Assembly: GCA_024683645.1 (NCBI GenBank)
Contig: JAIKYA010000039.1
Coordinates: forward strand, 1-35,101
From: Lachnospiraceae bacterium
Lineage (GTDB): Bacteria > Bacillota > Clostridia > Lachnospirales > Lachnospiraceae
Direction: 5' to 3'
DNA: 35,101 bases
Under the pieces are notes generated by a model that did no database searches, was not told the origin of the DNA, and saw only the letters and a list, made by a program, of their open reading frames with translations. The stretch's first letter is position 1. Each line of letters starts with the position of its first letter. The position numbers and the translations under genes were made by a program. This document shows, one piece after another, positions 23,827 through 32,463 of the stretch.

Positions 23827-24759
23827 ATGAGGATCTATGAGGATTTTTACGAAAACACAAATATGGATTATCCCGTAGCCGTCTACTATGTGGATCTGCA
23901 CAACATGTTTCTTGAATGTGTTCCTCCGCACTGGCACGGAGAGATGGAGATAGATCTGATCCGCAGCGGCAGTGCCGTTTTTTCCGTCGGCGAACAGGAA
24001 GCTACTCTCTCGGCAGGTGATGTGATCTGGATCAATTCGGAACACCTCCACAGTGTACATCCCGCCTCCGGCGATGACTGTGTCATGCTTTCGATACTCT
24101 TCAATCCTTCCTATCTTTTTGAACAGGCGGACTCCTTTCTCACCACAAAGTATTACCTCCCGCTCATAGAGAACAGGCAGCTGGGTTTCGCCGTGATACC
24201 CGCCAGCGATCCTTCCTCAGCAAAAAGCCTTGATGCCGTGGATTCGATCTTTGCCGCCAACCTGAACAAGGAATACGGTTACGAGCTTGAGACAAAAAGC
24301 CTGCTTTCCACCTTCTGGCTGCGGCTGCTGGAGTTCGGTGCCTCCGGTGCCGGCGATGCCGGACCCAAAGCCCTCACGGACGAGGAGCGTGTAAAATCCG
24401 CCATCCATTTTATACATAACGAATACATGCGTGAACTCAAACTTGATGACATAGCCGGAAGCATACATGTCAGCAACAGTGAATGCTGCCGCTGCTTCAA
24501 GCGTTCCACCTCGCTCACGCCTTTTGAATATCTTCTGAAATACAGGATCTTTGAAGCAGCAAGAAGGCTGCAGAAAAATGATCCCACGGCAGCCTCGATG
24601 CAAAAGCTCTCGGATACCGTGGGTTTCAATACTCCCAGTTATTTTAACCGCATATTCAAAAAATATCTGGATGCCACTCCCGGCGAATACCGGGATAGGA
24701 TAAGGGCCAGCCACCGCGATGCGCTGAATCCTTATGGGATATCCATCGCAAGACTGTAA
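23827..24759 (+). CDS. AraC-family transcriptional regulator with cupin sensor
   Basis: A 310-residue regulator. The N-terminal half is a cupin-type sensor (PHWHGEMEIDLI, then LSAGDVIWINSEHLHSV) that normally binds a sugar or similar ligand. The C-terminal ~105 residues hold two helix-turn-helix motifs: LKLDDIAGSIHVSNSECCR and the conserved VGFNTPSYFNRIFKKYLDA. It is divergent from the DUF4176 operon and shares its upstream region, and the glycosidase genes lie further along the same minus-strand run, so these are its likely targets. I chose ATG 23827; a longer frame from TTG 23725 has no ribosome site. ATG 23827 also has none, which fits a leaderless transcript. The stop is only six bases from the convergent prfA stop. 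Confidence 0.87.
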   Translation: MRIYEDFYENTNMDYPVAVYYVDLHNMFLECVPPHWHGEMEIDLIRSGSAVFSVGEQEATLSAGDVIWINSEHLHSVHPASGDDCVMLSILFNPSYLFEQADSFLTTKYYLPLIENRQLGFAVIPASDPSSAKSLDAVDSIFAANLNKEYGYELETKSLLSTFWLRLLEFGASGAGDAGPKALTDEERVKSAIHFIHNEYMRELKLDDIAGSIHVSNSECCRCFKRSTSLTPFEYLLKYRIFEAARRLQKNDPTAASMQKLSDTVGFNTPSYFNRIFKKYLDATPGEYRDRIRASHRDALNPYGISIARL

Positions 24760-24765
24760 CATTTG

Positions 24766-25839
24766 TTAAGCTTCGTTCATGCGGCTCAGTTTCGCCGCCT
24801 GATCTGCCGTCGTGCAGGCATCGATAAGCTCCTGCAGATCGCCTCCGAGCACCTTATCTATCTTATAGAGGGTCAGCCCTATCCGGTGATCAGTAACTCT
24901 ACCCTGCGGAAAGTTATATGTTCTTATCTTTTCCGAACGGTCCCCCGTTCCTATCTGACTGCGCCTCAGATCAGCTTCGGCATCATGTGCTTTCTGACAC
25001 TCAAGATCGTAGAGTCTCGCTCTCAGTATCTGGAACGCTTTTTCCTTATTCTGTATCTGGCTTTTTTCCGTCTGTGAGTAAATGACTATACCGGTAGGAT
25101 AATGAGTAAGCCTTACCGCCGAGTCTGTGGTATTGACGCACTGGCCGCCGTTTCCGCTGGCCCTCGTCACGTCGATGCGTATATCCTTCTCATCTATCTG
25201 CACGTCCACATCTTCCGCTTCCGGCATCACCGCCACTGTAGCAGTGGATGTATGTATACGTCCGCCGGATTCGGTCTCGGGCACACGCTGCACCCTGTGA
25301 ACGCCGCTTTCGTATTTCAGCACGGAATATGCGCCGGCTCCGCTTACCATGAATTCCACTTCCTTCATGCCGCCGATCCCGGTTTCATCCACGCTCACCA
25401 GCTCGCTCTTCCAGTTCCTGCTCTCAACATAATGCGAATACATCCTGTAAAGCTCCGCTGCAAAAAGAGCCGCCTCGTCTCCGCCGGCACCGGCCCTTAT
25501 CTCCACATATACATTTTTATCATCGTTGGGATCCTTTGGCAGGAGCAGTATCTTAAGCTCCTTTTCCAGCTCTTCCAGACGCTTTTTTGCTGCAGCCTGT
25601 TCCTCTTTGAGCATGGTACGCATCTCTTCGTCTTTCTCGGATTCAAGCATGGATACTGCATCCGCCTCATCGTCCCTGCACTTTTTATACTCTTTATATG
25701 CCGTTACTATCGGCTCCAGTTCCGCCTGCTCTTTCATGAGCTTCTTAAAACGGTCCGCATCGTTTGCCACATCCGGCATCTGCAGCTCGTTCATCAGCTC
25801 CTCGTATCGTCCGAGCAGTGCTTCCAGTTTATCAAACAT
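24766..25839 (-). CDS. prfA: Peptide chain release factor 1
   Basis: RF1 of 357 residues, usual length. It recognises UAA and UAG in the ribosomal A site and triggers peptide release. The codon-reading PxT motif is PET (187-189), the RF1 form rather than the SPF of RF2. The GGQ motif is at 231-233 in SGNGGQCVN. The gene starts three bases after prmC, whose product methylates this Gln, and AAGGG lies before ATG 25839. It ends six bases from the convergent AraC gene, with no room for a separate terminator. Confidence 0.97.
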   Translation of the reverse strand: MFDKLEALLGRYEELMNELQMPDVANDADRFKKLMKEQAELEPIVTAYKEYKKCRDDEADAVSMLESEKDEEMRTMLKEEQAAAKKRLEELEKELKILLLPKDPNDDKNVYVEIRAGAGGDEAALFAAELYRMYSHYVESRNWKSELVSVDETGIGGMKEVEFMVSGAGAYSVLKYESGVHRVQRVPETESGGRIHTSTATVAVMPEAEDVDVQIDEKDIRIDVTRASGNGGQCVNTTDSAVRLTHYPTGIVIYSQTEKSQIQNKEKAFQILRARLYDLECQKAHDAEADLRRSQIGTGDRSEKIRTYNFPQGRVTDHRIGLTLYKIDKVLGGDLQELIDACTTADQAAKLSRMNEA

Positions 25840-25842
25840 TTC

Positions 25843-26670
25843 TTACACCCTTCCTGTTACGACTCTGTCAAGCCTTGCATAATCACGTATTATACGTACT
25901 TCCTTAAAACCGTTCGCTTCAAGCAGTCCCGAAACTGCCTCTCCCTGCTCCGAGCCTATCTCCAGATACAGCCTTCCGCCTGCATTCAGAAAAGCCGGAG
26001 CATCCGCAGCTATCTTCCTGTAGTAATCCAGGCCGTCCTCTCCGCCGTCAAGCGCCGTTCTCGGTTCATACTTCCTTACCTCAGGCATCAGATGCTCTAT
26101 CTCCGAAGTCCTGATATAAGGCGGATTGGAACAGATCACGTCAAACGTCCCCTTTATCTTTGCATACAGATCCGAAAGCACCCATTCGGCGCTCACTCCC
26201 TGCGCCGCAGCATTTTCCTTTGCTATCTTAAGTGCCGCTTCCGACAGATCTGCACCTGTCCCCTTTATGCCACTCTCATTTTTCATCAGTCCCAAAAGTA
26301 TGCAGCCGCTTCCAGTGCACAGATCCAGAACGCTCATATCCTTTACGCCGTCATTCAGCACCTGTTCTACGAGTACCTCTGTATCCTGTCTGGGGATCAG
26401 TACATCGGGAGTCACTTTCAGTTCCATTCCCATAAAACCCTGCGTCCCGATTATATACTGAAGCGGCATTGAAACTTTTCTCTTCTGCAGCATCTCATCG
26501 TATTTTCTCAGAGCTTCCGTAGTCACCAGCTTGTCGGGCTGCATAAAAAAAGTATTTTTATCGATGCCGCAGGCATACTGCAGCAGAAGTCTTGCCTCCG
26601 GCTCCGCCTCTTCCTTTCCCGCCGCTATCAGCTCTCTTTTTCCCTTCAGGTACAATTCCCGGAGTGTCAT
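25843..26670 (-). CDS. prmC: Release factor glutamine methyltransferase
   Basis: A 275-residue SAM-dependent methyltransferase that N5-methylates the Gln of the GGQ motif in release factors. It shows the N-terminal helical substrate domain (about 1-80), IPRQDTE (92-98), SAM-binding motif DLCTGSGC (116-123) and the catalytic NPPY (182-185). It sits directly before prfA, its substrate, as in most Firmicutes. GGAGG precedes ATG 26670. Confidence 0.96.
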   Translation of the reverse strand: MTLRELYLKGKRELIAAGKEEAEPEARLLLQYACGIDKNTFFMQPDKLVTTEALRKYDEMLQKRKVSMPLQYIIGTQGFMGMELKVTPDVLIPRQDTEVLVEQVLNDGVKDMSVLDLCTGSGCILLGLMKNESGIKGTGADLSEAALKIAKENAAAQGVSAEWVLSDLYAKIKGTFDVICSNPPYIRTSEIEHLMPEVRKYEPRTALDGGEDGLDYYRKIAADAPAFLNAGGRLYLEIGSEQGEAVSGLLEANGFKEVRIIRDYARLDRVVTGRV

Positions 26671-26727
26671 GGCATTTACCTCCCCAATACTTCACTTTTT
26701 TCGTGACTGCTGCTTCTCTTCCGTGTC

Positions 26728-26755
26728 ATTCTGAGGGCAACGCCCGGAGAATCTT
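26728..26755. repeat. Short imperfect palindrome between DUF1385 and prmC
   Basis: ATTCT-N3-GGGC-AAC-GCCC-N2-AGAAT arrangement just after the DUF1385 stop. The outer TCATTCTGAG/AGAATCT strings resemble a dispersed repeat seen in many bacterial genomes. No T-tract follows. Confidence 0.45.
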
Positions 26756-26756
26756 C

Positions 26757-27833
26757 TCAGACATCCCTTCGTTCATCCTCATGTTTTTTTTCAAGATAGT
26801 CTTCTATTTCCTTAACCGATATCTCAAGCGTCTCTTCATCGGTCTCAACCATGCTGCCATCCGGCTCCTTACGTTTTCTCTTTACCACTTTTGACGTAAA
26901 GTGCTTACTCTGGAATGTCTCCCAGTCAAATACCGCTTCGGTGGCGGCAATGGCAACTTCTATCATATCATCATCCGGTTCCTTGGTCGTGATACGCTGC
27001 ATCCACAGGCCGGGTGCTGATATTATCGAAAGCAGTATGCTGTCCCTGCGCCCCGCCAGTCTGAGTATTTCATAACTGATCCCCGCGATCACCGGTATGA
27101 GTAAAAGCCTGTATCCGATCCGCAGCAGTCTTGAGTCCGTTTTTATAAAGAAACACAGCACTATACCTATCAGTACTATAAATATCATAAAGCTCGTGCC
27201 GCATCTTTTATGAAAACGCGATGACCTTCTCACATTCTTAATATTCAGTGTCCTGCCGCTTTCAATACAGTTGATGCATTTATGCTCAGCCCCGTGATAC
27301 ATGTAGAGTCGTTTTATATCTTTCATAAGCGCTATGGATGCCACATATATCAGGAATACAGCGATCCTTAAAACGCCCTCCATGAGAAGCACCAGCGTCT
27401 GATCCTTAAGATATTTTCCTGCCAGCTCGGAGACAAAATACGGCAGTCCCATAAACAGCAGTACTGCTATGACAAGCGAAAGCACAACTGTAAATCCCGT
27501 CACGACCGCATCAGCTTTTGATCCGAATATCTTCTCTAGCAGCCGGTCACCTGCGGTCGGTTCTTCCTCATCCTCAACCTCGGTCGCCGAAAAAGTAAGT
27601 ATATCCATCCCCAGGCTCAGTGAATCGATAAAGGCAATGATCCCCCGCACAAAGGGTATCTTCCTGGGTATGCTCTCCGGATTGTAGGCAAGAGTGTGCG
27701 TACTTACGTCTATGCTGCCGTCCGCCTTTCTGAGCGCCACCGCATACTCTTCCTTATTTTTCATCATCACGCCTTCGAGTACGGCCTGTCCGCCTATCCC
27801 CGAATATACGCTCTTACGTTTCTTCTTTGCCAT
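26757..27833 (-). CDS. DUF1385 membrane protein
   Basis: A 358-residue integral membrane protein of unknown function, conserved in Firmicutes, Thermotoga and others. The family signature GIGGQAVLEGVMMK is at the N-terminus (about 12-25), followed by IPFVRGIIAF. Hydrophobic segments lie at about 110-135, 145-170 and 215-265; YHGAEHKCINC is another family-conserved block with His and Cys residues. The C-terminal ~80 residues are charged and probably cytoplasmic. It lies between rpmE and prmC, the usual clostridial order. An extended -10 (TGATATAAT, 27874-27867) in the gap suggests its own promoter after the rpmE terminator. Confidence 0.9.
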   Translation of the reverse strand: MAKKKRKSVYSGIGGQAVLEGVMMKNKEEYAVALRKADGSIDVSTHTLAYNPESIPRKIPFVRGIIAFIDSLSLGMDILTFSATEVEDEEEPTAGDRLLEKIFGSKADAVVTGFTVVLSLVIAVLLFMGLPYFVSELAGKYLKDQTLVLLMEGVLRIAVFLIYVASIALMKDIKRLYMYHGAEHKCINCIESGRTLNIKNVRRSSRFHKRCGTSFMIFIVLIGIVLCFFIKTDSRLLRIGYRLLLIPVIAGISYEILRLAGRRDSILLSIISAPGLWMQRITTKEPDDDMIEVAIAATEAVFDWETFQSKHFTSKVVKRKRKEPDGSMVETDEETLEISVKEIEDYLEKKHEDERRDV

Positions 27834-27866
27834 ATCTATGCTTTCCCATCATCCCGGTCTTTTCTC

Positions 27867-27875
27867 ATTATATCA
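27867..27875 (-). promoter_or_regulatory. Extended -10 promoter for DUF1385-prmC-prfA
   Basis: Minus strand TGATATAAT: perfect TATAAT (27872-27867) with the TGn extension; no clear -35 (TTTATT at 17 bases). It follows directly on the rpmE terminator. Confidence 0.5.
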
Positions 27876-27908
27876 AAAGATGAGACAGAAATAAATCTGT
27901 CTCATCTT
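27875..27908 (-). terminator. Terminator of rpmE
   Basis: Perfect 13-bp stem (27908-27896 with 27889-27877, AAGATGAGACAGA/TCTGTCTCATCTT), six-base loop, then a short run of T residues that overlaps the stem end. Located 22 bases after the rpmE stop. Confidence 0.75.
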
Positions 27909-27929
27909 CCTGGATTCTTTGCAAATAAA

Positions 27930-28139
27930 CTACTTGCCGGCGTTTACGCCGTACTTCTTATTGAACTTATCTACACGGCCTCTTGCCTGAGCAGCCTTCT
28001 GCTGACCGGTGTAGAAAGGATGGCACTTGGAACAGATTTCCACGTGGATTTCCTTCTTGGTAGAACCGGTTACAAAAGTGTTACCACAGTTGCAGGTTAC
28101 CGTTGCCTGATAATACTCAGGATGTATTCCTTCTCTCAT
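27930..28139 (-). CDS. rpmE: 50S ribosomal protein L31
   Basis: A 69-residue large-subunit protein with the zinc-binding form of L31: the pair CNC near residue 16-18 and CSKC near 37-40, plus HPFYTGQQ and the C-terminal [11 protein letters not shown]. The Cys-containing form suggests zinc-replete conditions; the Cys-free paralogue is not in this window. Start ATG 28139 has AAAGGAGG upstream; eight more in-frame codons upstream overlap the ribosome site and are not part of the protein. Confidence 0.97.
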   Translation of the reverse strand: MREGIHPEYYQATVTCNCGNTFVTGSTKKEIHVEICSKCHPFYTGQQKAAQARGRVDKFNKKYGVNAGK

Positions 28140-28227
28140 CGTACGTTCCTCCTTTCGCCTCACAAATAAACCATAAGGATTCGGTCATACCTGTGTGTGA
28201 AATTCCAAGTTACAAAACAGCTTAATA

Positions 28228-28256
28228 AATTTATCACATTTAAACGCGCATTGCAA
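28228..28256 (-). promoter_or_regulatory. rpmE promoter
   Basis: Minus strand TTGCAA (28256-28251), 17 bases, TAAATT (28233-28228) with the extended TGA element. Predicted leader of about 80 bases. Confidence 0.6.
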
Positions 28257-28292
28257 GCACTTTTTTTCGGCTTAATACCAATGCGTTTTTTG

Positions 28293-28369
28293 GATAATGA
28301 TCGCAGCAGGCTGCGATCATTATCGCAATTCGGGCAATGGAGTGTGCCTCCGGCACAGGCCCGAATTGC
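28293..28369. repeat. Nested perfect palindromes after rho
   Basis: Two adjacent hairpins: a 15-bp perfect stem with two-base loop (28293-28307 and 28310-28324, GATAATGATCGCAGC) and an 11-bp stem (28325-28335 and 28359-28369, GCAATTCGGGC) whose loop holds GTGCC-TCC-GGCAC. They start about 40 bases after the rho stop on the rho strand. Without a T-tract they look more like a REP-type element, though they could protect the 3' end of rho mRNA. Confidence 0.7.
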
Positions 28370-28409
28370 CGCATGTCTCGGGATTCGCAAGCTCACCCTC
28401 GCGGTATCG

Positions 28410-29930
28410 TCAATACCAGTGTGTCTTTTGTACCATATCCACGAAGTCGCGGTTGCTGGCGGTGCGGGCAAACATGTCGATGATCTTGTCCACGGATTCT
28501 TCCGGCCGCAGCCCGTTCATCGCTTTCCGGAGTATGCTGATAGCCTGAAGCTCGTCAGGTGTGAGCAACAGATCCTCACGTCTTGTTGACGACTTCGGTA
28601 TGTCGATTGCAGGGAAGATCCTGCGCTCGGAAAGCTTACGGTCAAGGACGAGTTCCATGTTACCGGTTCCCTTGAATTCCTCGTATACCACGTCATCCAT
28701 CTTGCTTCCGGTATCAACCAGTGCGGTGGCGAGTATCGTAAGGCTTCCGCCTTCTCTCATATTTCTTGCCGCACCGAAAAACCTCTTGGGACCGTGCAGC
28801 GCCGCGGGATCAAGACCACCCGAAAGTGTACGTCCGCTGGGGGGTATTACCTGGTTGTAAGCTCTGGTAAGTCTTGTTATGGAATCCAGAAGTATGATAA
28901 CGTCCTTCTTATATTCCACCAGTCTCCTTGCTCTTTCCACCACCATCTCGGCCACACGCTTGTGATGTTCTGCCGTTTCATCAAAGGTTGAGTAGATGAC
29001 TTCCACTCCGGGTCCGCCCACTTCTTCCTTCATGTCGGTCACTTCCTCGGGACGCTCATCGATCAGAAGTATGATCATGTGCATATCCGGATTTGTCACC
29101 TTTATGGACTTGGCCACATCCTTAAGAAGCGTGGTCTTACCTGCTTTGGGCTGGGACACGATCATGCCTCGCTGTCCTTTGCCTACGGGGCTTATCAGAT
29201 CCATGATCCTCATGGATACCGGTGCTCCGGGTCTTTCAAGCCTTATCTTTTCATTGGGGAAGATAGGAGTCATATCTTCGAAATTGTATCGCTTCGCAGC
29301 CTCCTCGGTAGGCAGGCCGTTCACCGTCGTAAGATACAGAAGTGCTCTGAACTTTTCATTCTGGGTACGTATCCTGGTGTTACCCTTGACTATATCGCCG
29401 GTCTTTAGACCGAACTTCCTGATCTGGCTCGGAGAAACATATACATCATTTTCACCCGGCAGATAATTCTCGCATCTTATGAAGCCGAAACCGTCAGGCA
29501 TTACTTCCAGGATGTCACAGACAGTCTGTCCGCTGTCCAGCTCGGCAATGGTCTTCTCATCCATCTCCGGTTCGGGCTCGTACTTTCTGCCCTTATCCTT
29601 ACCCTGAAGATTTTTCTGCTGTGGTATGGCTACCGCAGGTGCCTGGGCTACTTCCTTTGCCTCTGACCTGTTTTCTTTTTTCTCTGCCTTAACTTCTTTT
29701 TTGTCTGCCCTTGCTTCAAGCGCTGCCGCTTTTGCTGCCTGCTTTGCCTGAGCAGAAGCTTCGGCTGCTTCCCTTGCCTTTATCTGGGCATCTTCTTCGT
29801 CTTTTTTCAGCATCTCTTCTATGATATCGGCTTTTTTCATTCCGGATACGCCTTTGATGCCGCGGAATTTTGCCATTTCTTTAAGATCAGCCAAAGAAAT
29901 GGTTTCATACCTTTCTTTCATATTGATCAT
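28410..29930 (-). CDS. rho: Transcription termination factor Rho
   Basis: A 506-residue hexameric RNA helicase. The SAP-like Rho N-terminal domain (about 8-45) is followed by an inserted low-complexity Lys/Glu/Ala linker (about 46-120), which makes the protein longer than the ~420 residues of E. coli Rho; such insertions are common in Firmicutes and Actinobacteria. The cold-shock-like RNA site has GFGFIR (147-152). The motor has Walker A PKAGKT (261-266), Walker B VIILLDS (344-350), RTLSGG and the Q/R-loop blocks. GGGAGG lies eight bases before ATG 29930. It ends in HWY. Confidence 0.97.
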   Translation of the reverse strand: MINMKERYETISLADLKEMAKFRGIKGVSGMKKADIIEEMLKKDEEDAQIKAREAAEASAQAKQAAKAAALEARADKKEVKAEKKENRSEAKEVAQAPAVAIPQQKNLQGKDKGRKYEPEPEMDEKTIAELDSGQTVCDILEVMPDGFGFIRCENYLPGENDVYVSPSQIRKFGLKTGDIVKGNTRIRTQNEKFRALLYLTTVNGLPTEEAAKRYNFEDMTPIFPNEKIRLERPGAPVSMRIMDLISPVGKGQRGMIVSQPKAGKTTLLKDVAKSIKVTNPDMHMIILLIDERPEEVTDMKEEVGGPGVEVIYSTFDETAEHHKRVAEMVVERARRLVEYKKDVIILLDSITRLTRAYNQVIPPSGRTLSGGLDPAALHGPKRFFGAARNMREGGSLTILATALVDTGSKMDDVVYEEFKGTGNMELVLDRKLSERRIFPAIDIPKSSTRREDLLLTPDELQAISILRKAMNGLRPEESVDKIIDMFARTASNRDFVDMVQKTHWY

Positions 29931-30012
29931 CCGTAAAACCTCCCTATCTGAAAATCAATAATGGGTAAAAATGAATATTATCGGATTTCAAGATAAATAA
30001 TGACTGGCGCAC

Positions 30013-30042
30013 TTGCACCACAGTCTCCATATGTGTTACTAT
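30013..30042 (+). promoter_or_regulatory. Malic-enzyme promoter
   Basis: -35 TTGCAC (30013-30018), 18 bases, -10 TACTAT (30037-30042) with extended TG. It overlaps the divergent rho promoter base for base at the -10. Confidence 0.45.
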
Positions 30043-30065
30043 ATCACAGAATCCCAAAAAATCAA
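30038..30065 (-). promoter_or_regulatory. rho promoter
   Basis: Minus strand -35 TTGATT (30065-30060), 16 bases, -10 TATAGT (30043-30038) with extended TGA. It gives a rho leader of about 100 bases and shares its -10 with the divergent malic-enzyme promoter. Confidence 0.45.
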
Positions 30066-30101
30066 GAATTTTTAATCATACATAACGGAGGAATTTCAAA
30101 A

Positions 30102-31250
30102 ATGACTACCAACGAAGAAGCATTACTTAAGCATGAGGAGTGGAAAGGAAAACTCGATGTATGCTCCAAAGCAGCCGTAGACAGTGCGCATGCGCTGTCC
30201 ATAGCATATACTCCCGGCGTGGCTGAGCCCTGCCGGAAGATAGCTGCAGATCCGGATCTCGCATATAAGTACACCATCAAGCAGAACACGATCCTTGTGG
30301 TTTCCGACGGAAGCGCAGTCCTTGGTCTCGGCAATATCGGTCCCAAAGCCGCTATGCCGGTTATGGAAGGCAAGGCCGTTCTCTTCAAGGAATTCGGAGG
30401 CGTCAATGCGGTTCCCATCTGCCTTGATACCCAGGATCCCGATGAGATCGTAAAAGCCGTTACCTGGCTCGCTCCCGGCTACGGCGGTGTCAATCTTGAG
30501 GATATCTCTGCTCCCCGCTGCTTCGAGATAGAAGAACGTCTTAAAGAAACCCTGGACATCCCTGTTTTCCATGATGACCAGCACGGTACGGCAATCGTTG
30601 TACTTGCAGCTCTGATCAACTCACTAAAGATCGTTGACAAGAAGCCCGGCGACTGCAAGGTTGTAGTCAGTGGTGCGGGAGCTGCCGGTGTAGCCATCAC
30701 CAAGCTCATGATGACCTACGGATTCAAAAACGTGATACTCTGCAATTCAAAGGGCATCGTTTCCAAGGGGGCAAAGGGCCTTAACTGGATGCAGGAGAAA
30801 ATGGCCGAGGTCACCAATCCCGAAAACATCAGCGGTTCCCTTGCAGATGCACTTAAAGGCGCGGATATCTTCATCGGTGTTTCCGCACCCGGCATCGTTA
30901 CAAAAGACATGGTACGCAGCATGAACAGTGATGCGATACTCTTTGCTATGGCCAATCCCGATCCCGAGATACTGCCTTCCGATGCAAAGGAAGCAGGAGC
31001 CCGCATAGTCGGTACCGGCCGCAGTGACTTCCCCAATCAGGTGAACAACGTCATCGCCTTCCCCGGCATCTTCAAGGGCGCACTCGAAGGACGCGCTCCC
31101 CAGATAACCGAGGAGATGAAGATGGCTGCAGCTCTGGCCATAGCTTCCATGGTACCTGAAGACAAACTCAGTGAAGAGTATGTGATCCCCGCTCCTTTCA
31201 TGCCGGGTATCGCTGACAAAGTAGCGGAAGAGATAAAGAAACTGATCTGA
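30102..31250 (+). CDS. NAD(P)-dependent malic enzyme (short bacterial type)
   Basis: A 382-residue enzyme that converts malate to pyruvate and CO2 with reduction of NAD(P). The short bacterial form is indicated by length and by YTPGVAEPC (36-44, catalytic Tyr), VSDGSAVLGLGNIGP, the Lys in MEGKAVLFKEF, FHDDQHGTA (metal-binding Asp residues) and the nucleotide-binding VVSGAGAAGVAI. I chose ATG 30102, with GGAGG about ten bases before it; the longer frame from 30000 overlaps the promoter. The radical SAM gene follows after six bases. Confidence 0.95.
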   Translation: MTTNEEALLKHEEWKGKLDVCSKAAVDSAHALSIAYTPGVAEPCRKIAADPDLAYKYTIKQNTILVVSDGSAVLGLGNIGPKAAMPVMEGKAVLFKEFGGVNAVPICLDTQDPDEIVKAVTWLAPGYGGVNLEDISAPRCFEIEERLKETLDIPVFHDDQHGTAIVVLAALINSLKIVDKKPGDCKVVVSGAGAAGVAITKLMMTYGFKNVILCNSKGIVSKGAKGLNWMQEKMAEVTNPENISGSLADALKGADIFIGVSAPGIVTKDMVRSMNSDAILFAMANPDPEILPSDAKEAGARIVGTGRSDFPNQVNNVIAFPGIFKGALEGRAPQITEEMKMAAALAIASMVPEDKLSEEYVIPAPFMPGIADKVAEEIKKLI

Positions 31251-31256
31251 TAAGAT

Positions 31257-32237
31257 ATGGAACATTTAAGGTGGAACGGTAAACCCTATTACTCTCTGGA
31301 TTCGTATTTCAAGAGCGTCTATGGTGAAAAGATCTACAAGATCTCCCTGGACGGGGGTTTTACCTGCCCTGTAAGGGACGGCCTTATTTCCGATAAAGGA
31401 TGTATATTCTGTTCAGCCGGAGGCAGCGGAGAATTTTCCGCTGCTTCTTTACTGTCTTCCGAACGTCCTTCCATAAGCGGGCAGATAACCGCCGGTAAGG
31501 AATTCATCCGCAGCAAATTTGACGGCCGGCACTTTGTAGCCTATCTTCAGCCTTATACAAACACCTACGGTCCCGTGGATAAACTGCGCTCCGTATACAC
31601 GGAAGCTCTCTCGGACAAGGACATCATCGGTCTGTCCATAGCTACGAGGCCTGACTGTCTCGGTCCCGAAGTCCTTTCCCTGCTTGAAGAGATGAAGCGC
31701 AGCTTTCCCGGCAAATTCATCTGGATAGAGCTTGGACTTCAGACCATACATCCCGCCAGCATCAGCTATATAAGACGCGGTTACGATACCTCCGTTTTTG
31801 AAAAAGCAATGCATGCGCTGATGGACCTGCATATACCGGTTATCGTACATCTTATACTCGGCCTTCCCGGCGAAGACCGCTCCATGATGCTCTCAAATAT
31901 AGAGTATATCAATACCTTCCCTGTCTTCGGCATCAAGCTGCAGCTGCTTCATGTGCTTAAGGACACGGATCTTGCCGCGGATTTTGCCGAAAGGAAATTT
32001 GATGTGCTTACAAAAGATGAATATATAGATATCGTTATAGACTGCCTCGAGCATCTTTCTCCCGACACTGTCATACACCGCGTTACAGGCGATGGTCCCA
32101 AGAGCATACTCATCGCTCCTTCCTGGAGCGCAAACAAAAAAGGAGTCCTTAACCTCCTTCATTCCGAAATGGAAACCCGCGGTTCCTACCAGGGCCGCCT
32201 CTACATCCCCGATCCCGCCGGCTTCAGGACTGTGTAA
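31257..32237 (+). CDS. TIGR01212-type radical SAM protein (YhcC/YtqA-like)
   Basis: A 326-residue radical SAM enzyme. The 4Fe-4S cysteines Cys37, Cys49 and Cys52 form the family-specific CX11CX2C pattern (FTCPVRDG, then GCIFCSAGG). Other family blocks are YLQPYTNTY, IATRPDCL, WIELGLQTIH and HLILGLPGE. The function of the YhcC/YtqA family is not firmly known to me; it is widespread in Firmicutes and Proteobacteria. The gene starts six bases after the malic enzyme with a weak ribosome site, so it is probably read by coupling from that transcript. Confidence 0.9.
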   Translation: MEHLRWNGKPYYSLDSYFKSVYGEKIYKISLDGGFTCPVRDGLISDKGCIFCSAGGSGEFSAASLLSSERPSISGQITAGKEFIRSKFDGRHFVAYLQPYTNTYGPVDKLRSVYTEALSDKDIIGLSIATRPDCLGPEVLSLLEEMKRSFPGKFIWIELGLQTIHPASISYIRRGYDTSVFEKAMHALMDLHIPVIVHLILGLPGEDRSMMLSNIEYINTFPVFGIKLQLLHVLKDTDLAADFAERKFDVLTKDEYIDIVIDCLEHLSPDTVIHRVTGDGPKSILIAPSWSANKKGVLNLLHSEMETRGSYQGRLYIPDPAGFRTV

Positions 32238-32242
32238 ATAAA

Positions 32243-32266
32243 CGGGGCGGTTCCCCAACCGCCCCG
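32243..32266 (+). terminator. GC-rich hairpin after the radical SAM gene
   Basis: Perfect 10-bp stem CGGGGCGGTT/AACCGCCCCG with a CCCC loop, six bases after the stop. Only a weak T-tract follows (CTATTAC), so it may be a partial terminator or an mRNA end-stabiliser. Confidence 0.65.
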
Positions 32267-32463
32267 CTATTACATTTCCATACCGTTACAGTCATCTGCC
32301 GAAGGGATCTAAGGAGAACCTTGAAATGTATCCCTGTTATCGCATGACAATGCGTGCACCAGTGAGCTAAGGCAAATATCGTCCCGGTATTTATAACGCA
32401 AAACAAATGATATACTTTTGCAAAGCCGTATGTTCCTTCATGTCGGAATCGGACGTTTATATG

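Noticed and set aside
25102-26472. Long plus-strand open frame of 456 codons over prfA and prmC
   Set aside because: It runs antisense to two unmistakable housekeeping genes, is rich in His/Cys/Tyr from reversed codons and has no recognisable domain.
32267-32463. Possible small RNA or gene between the radical SAM and LytTR genes
   Set aside because: No promoter with a matching terminator and no frame with a ribosome site; nothing beyond the hairpin at 32243-32266 stands out.
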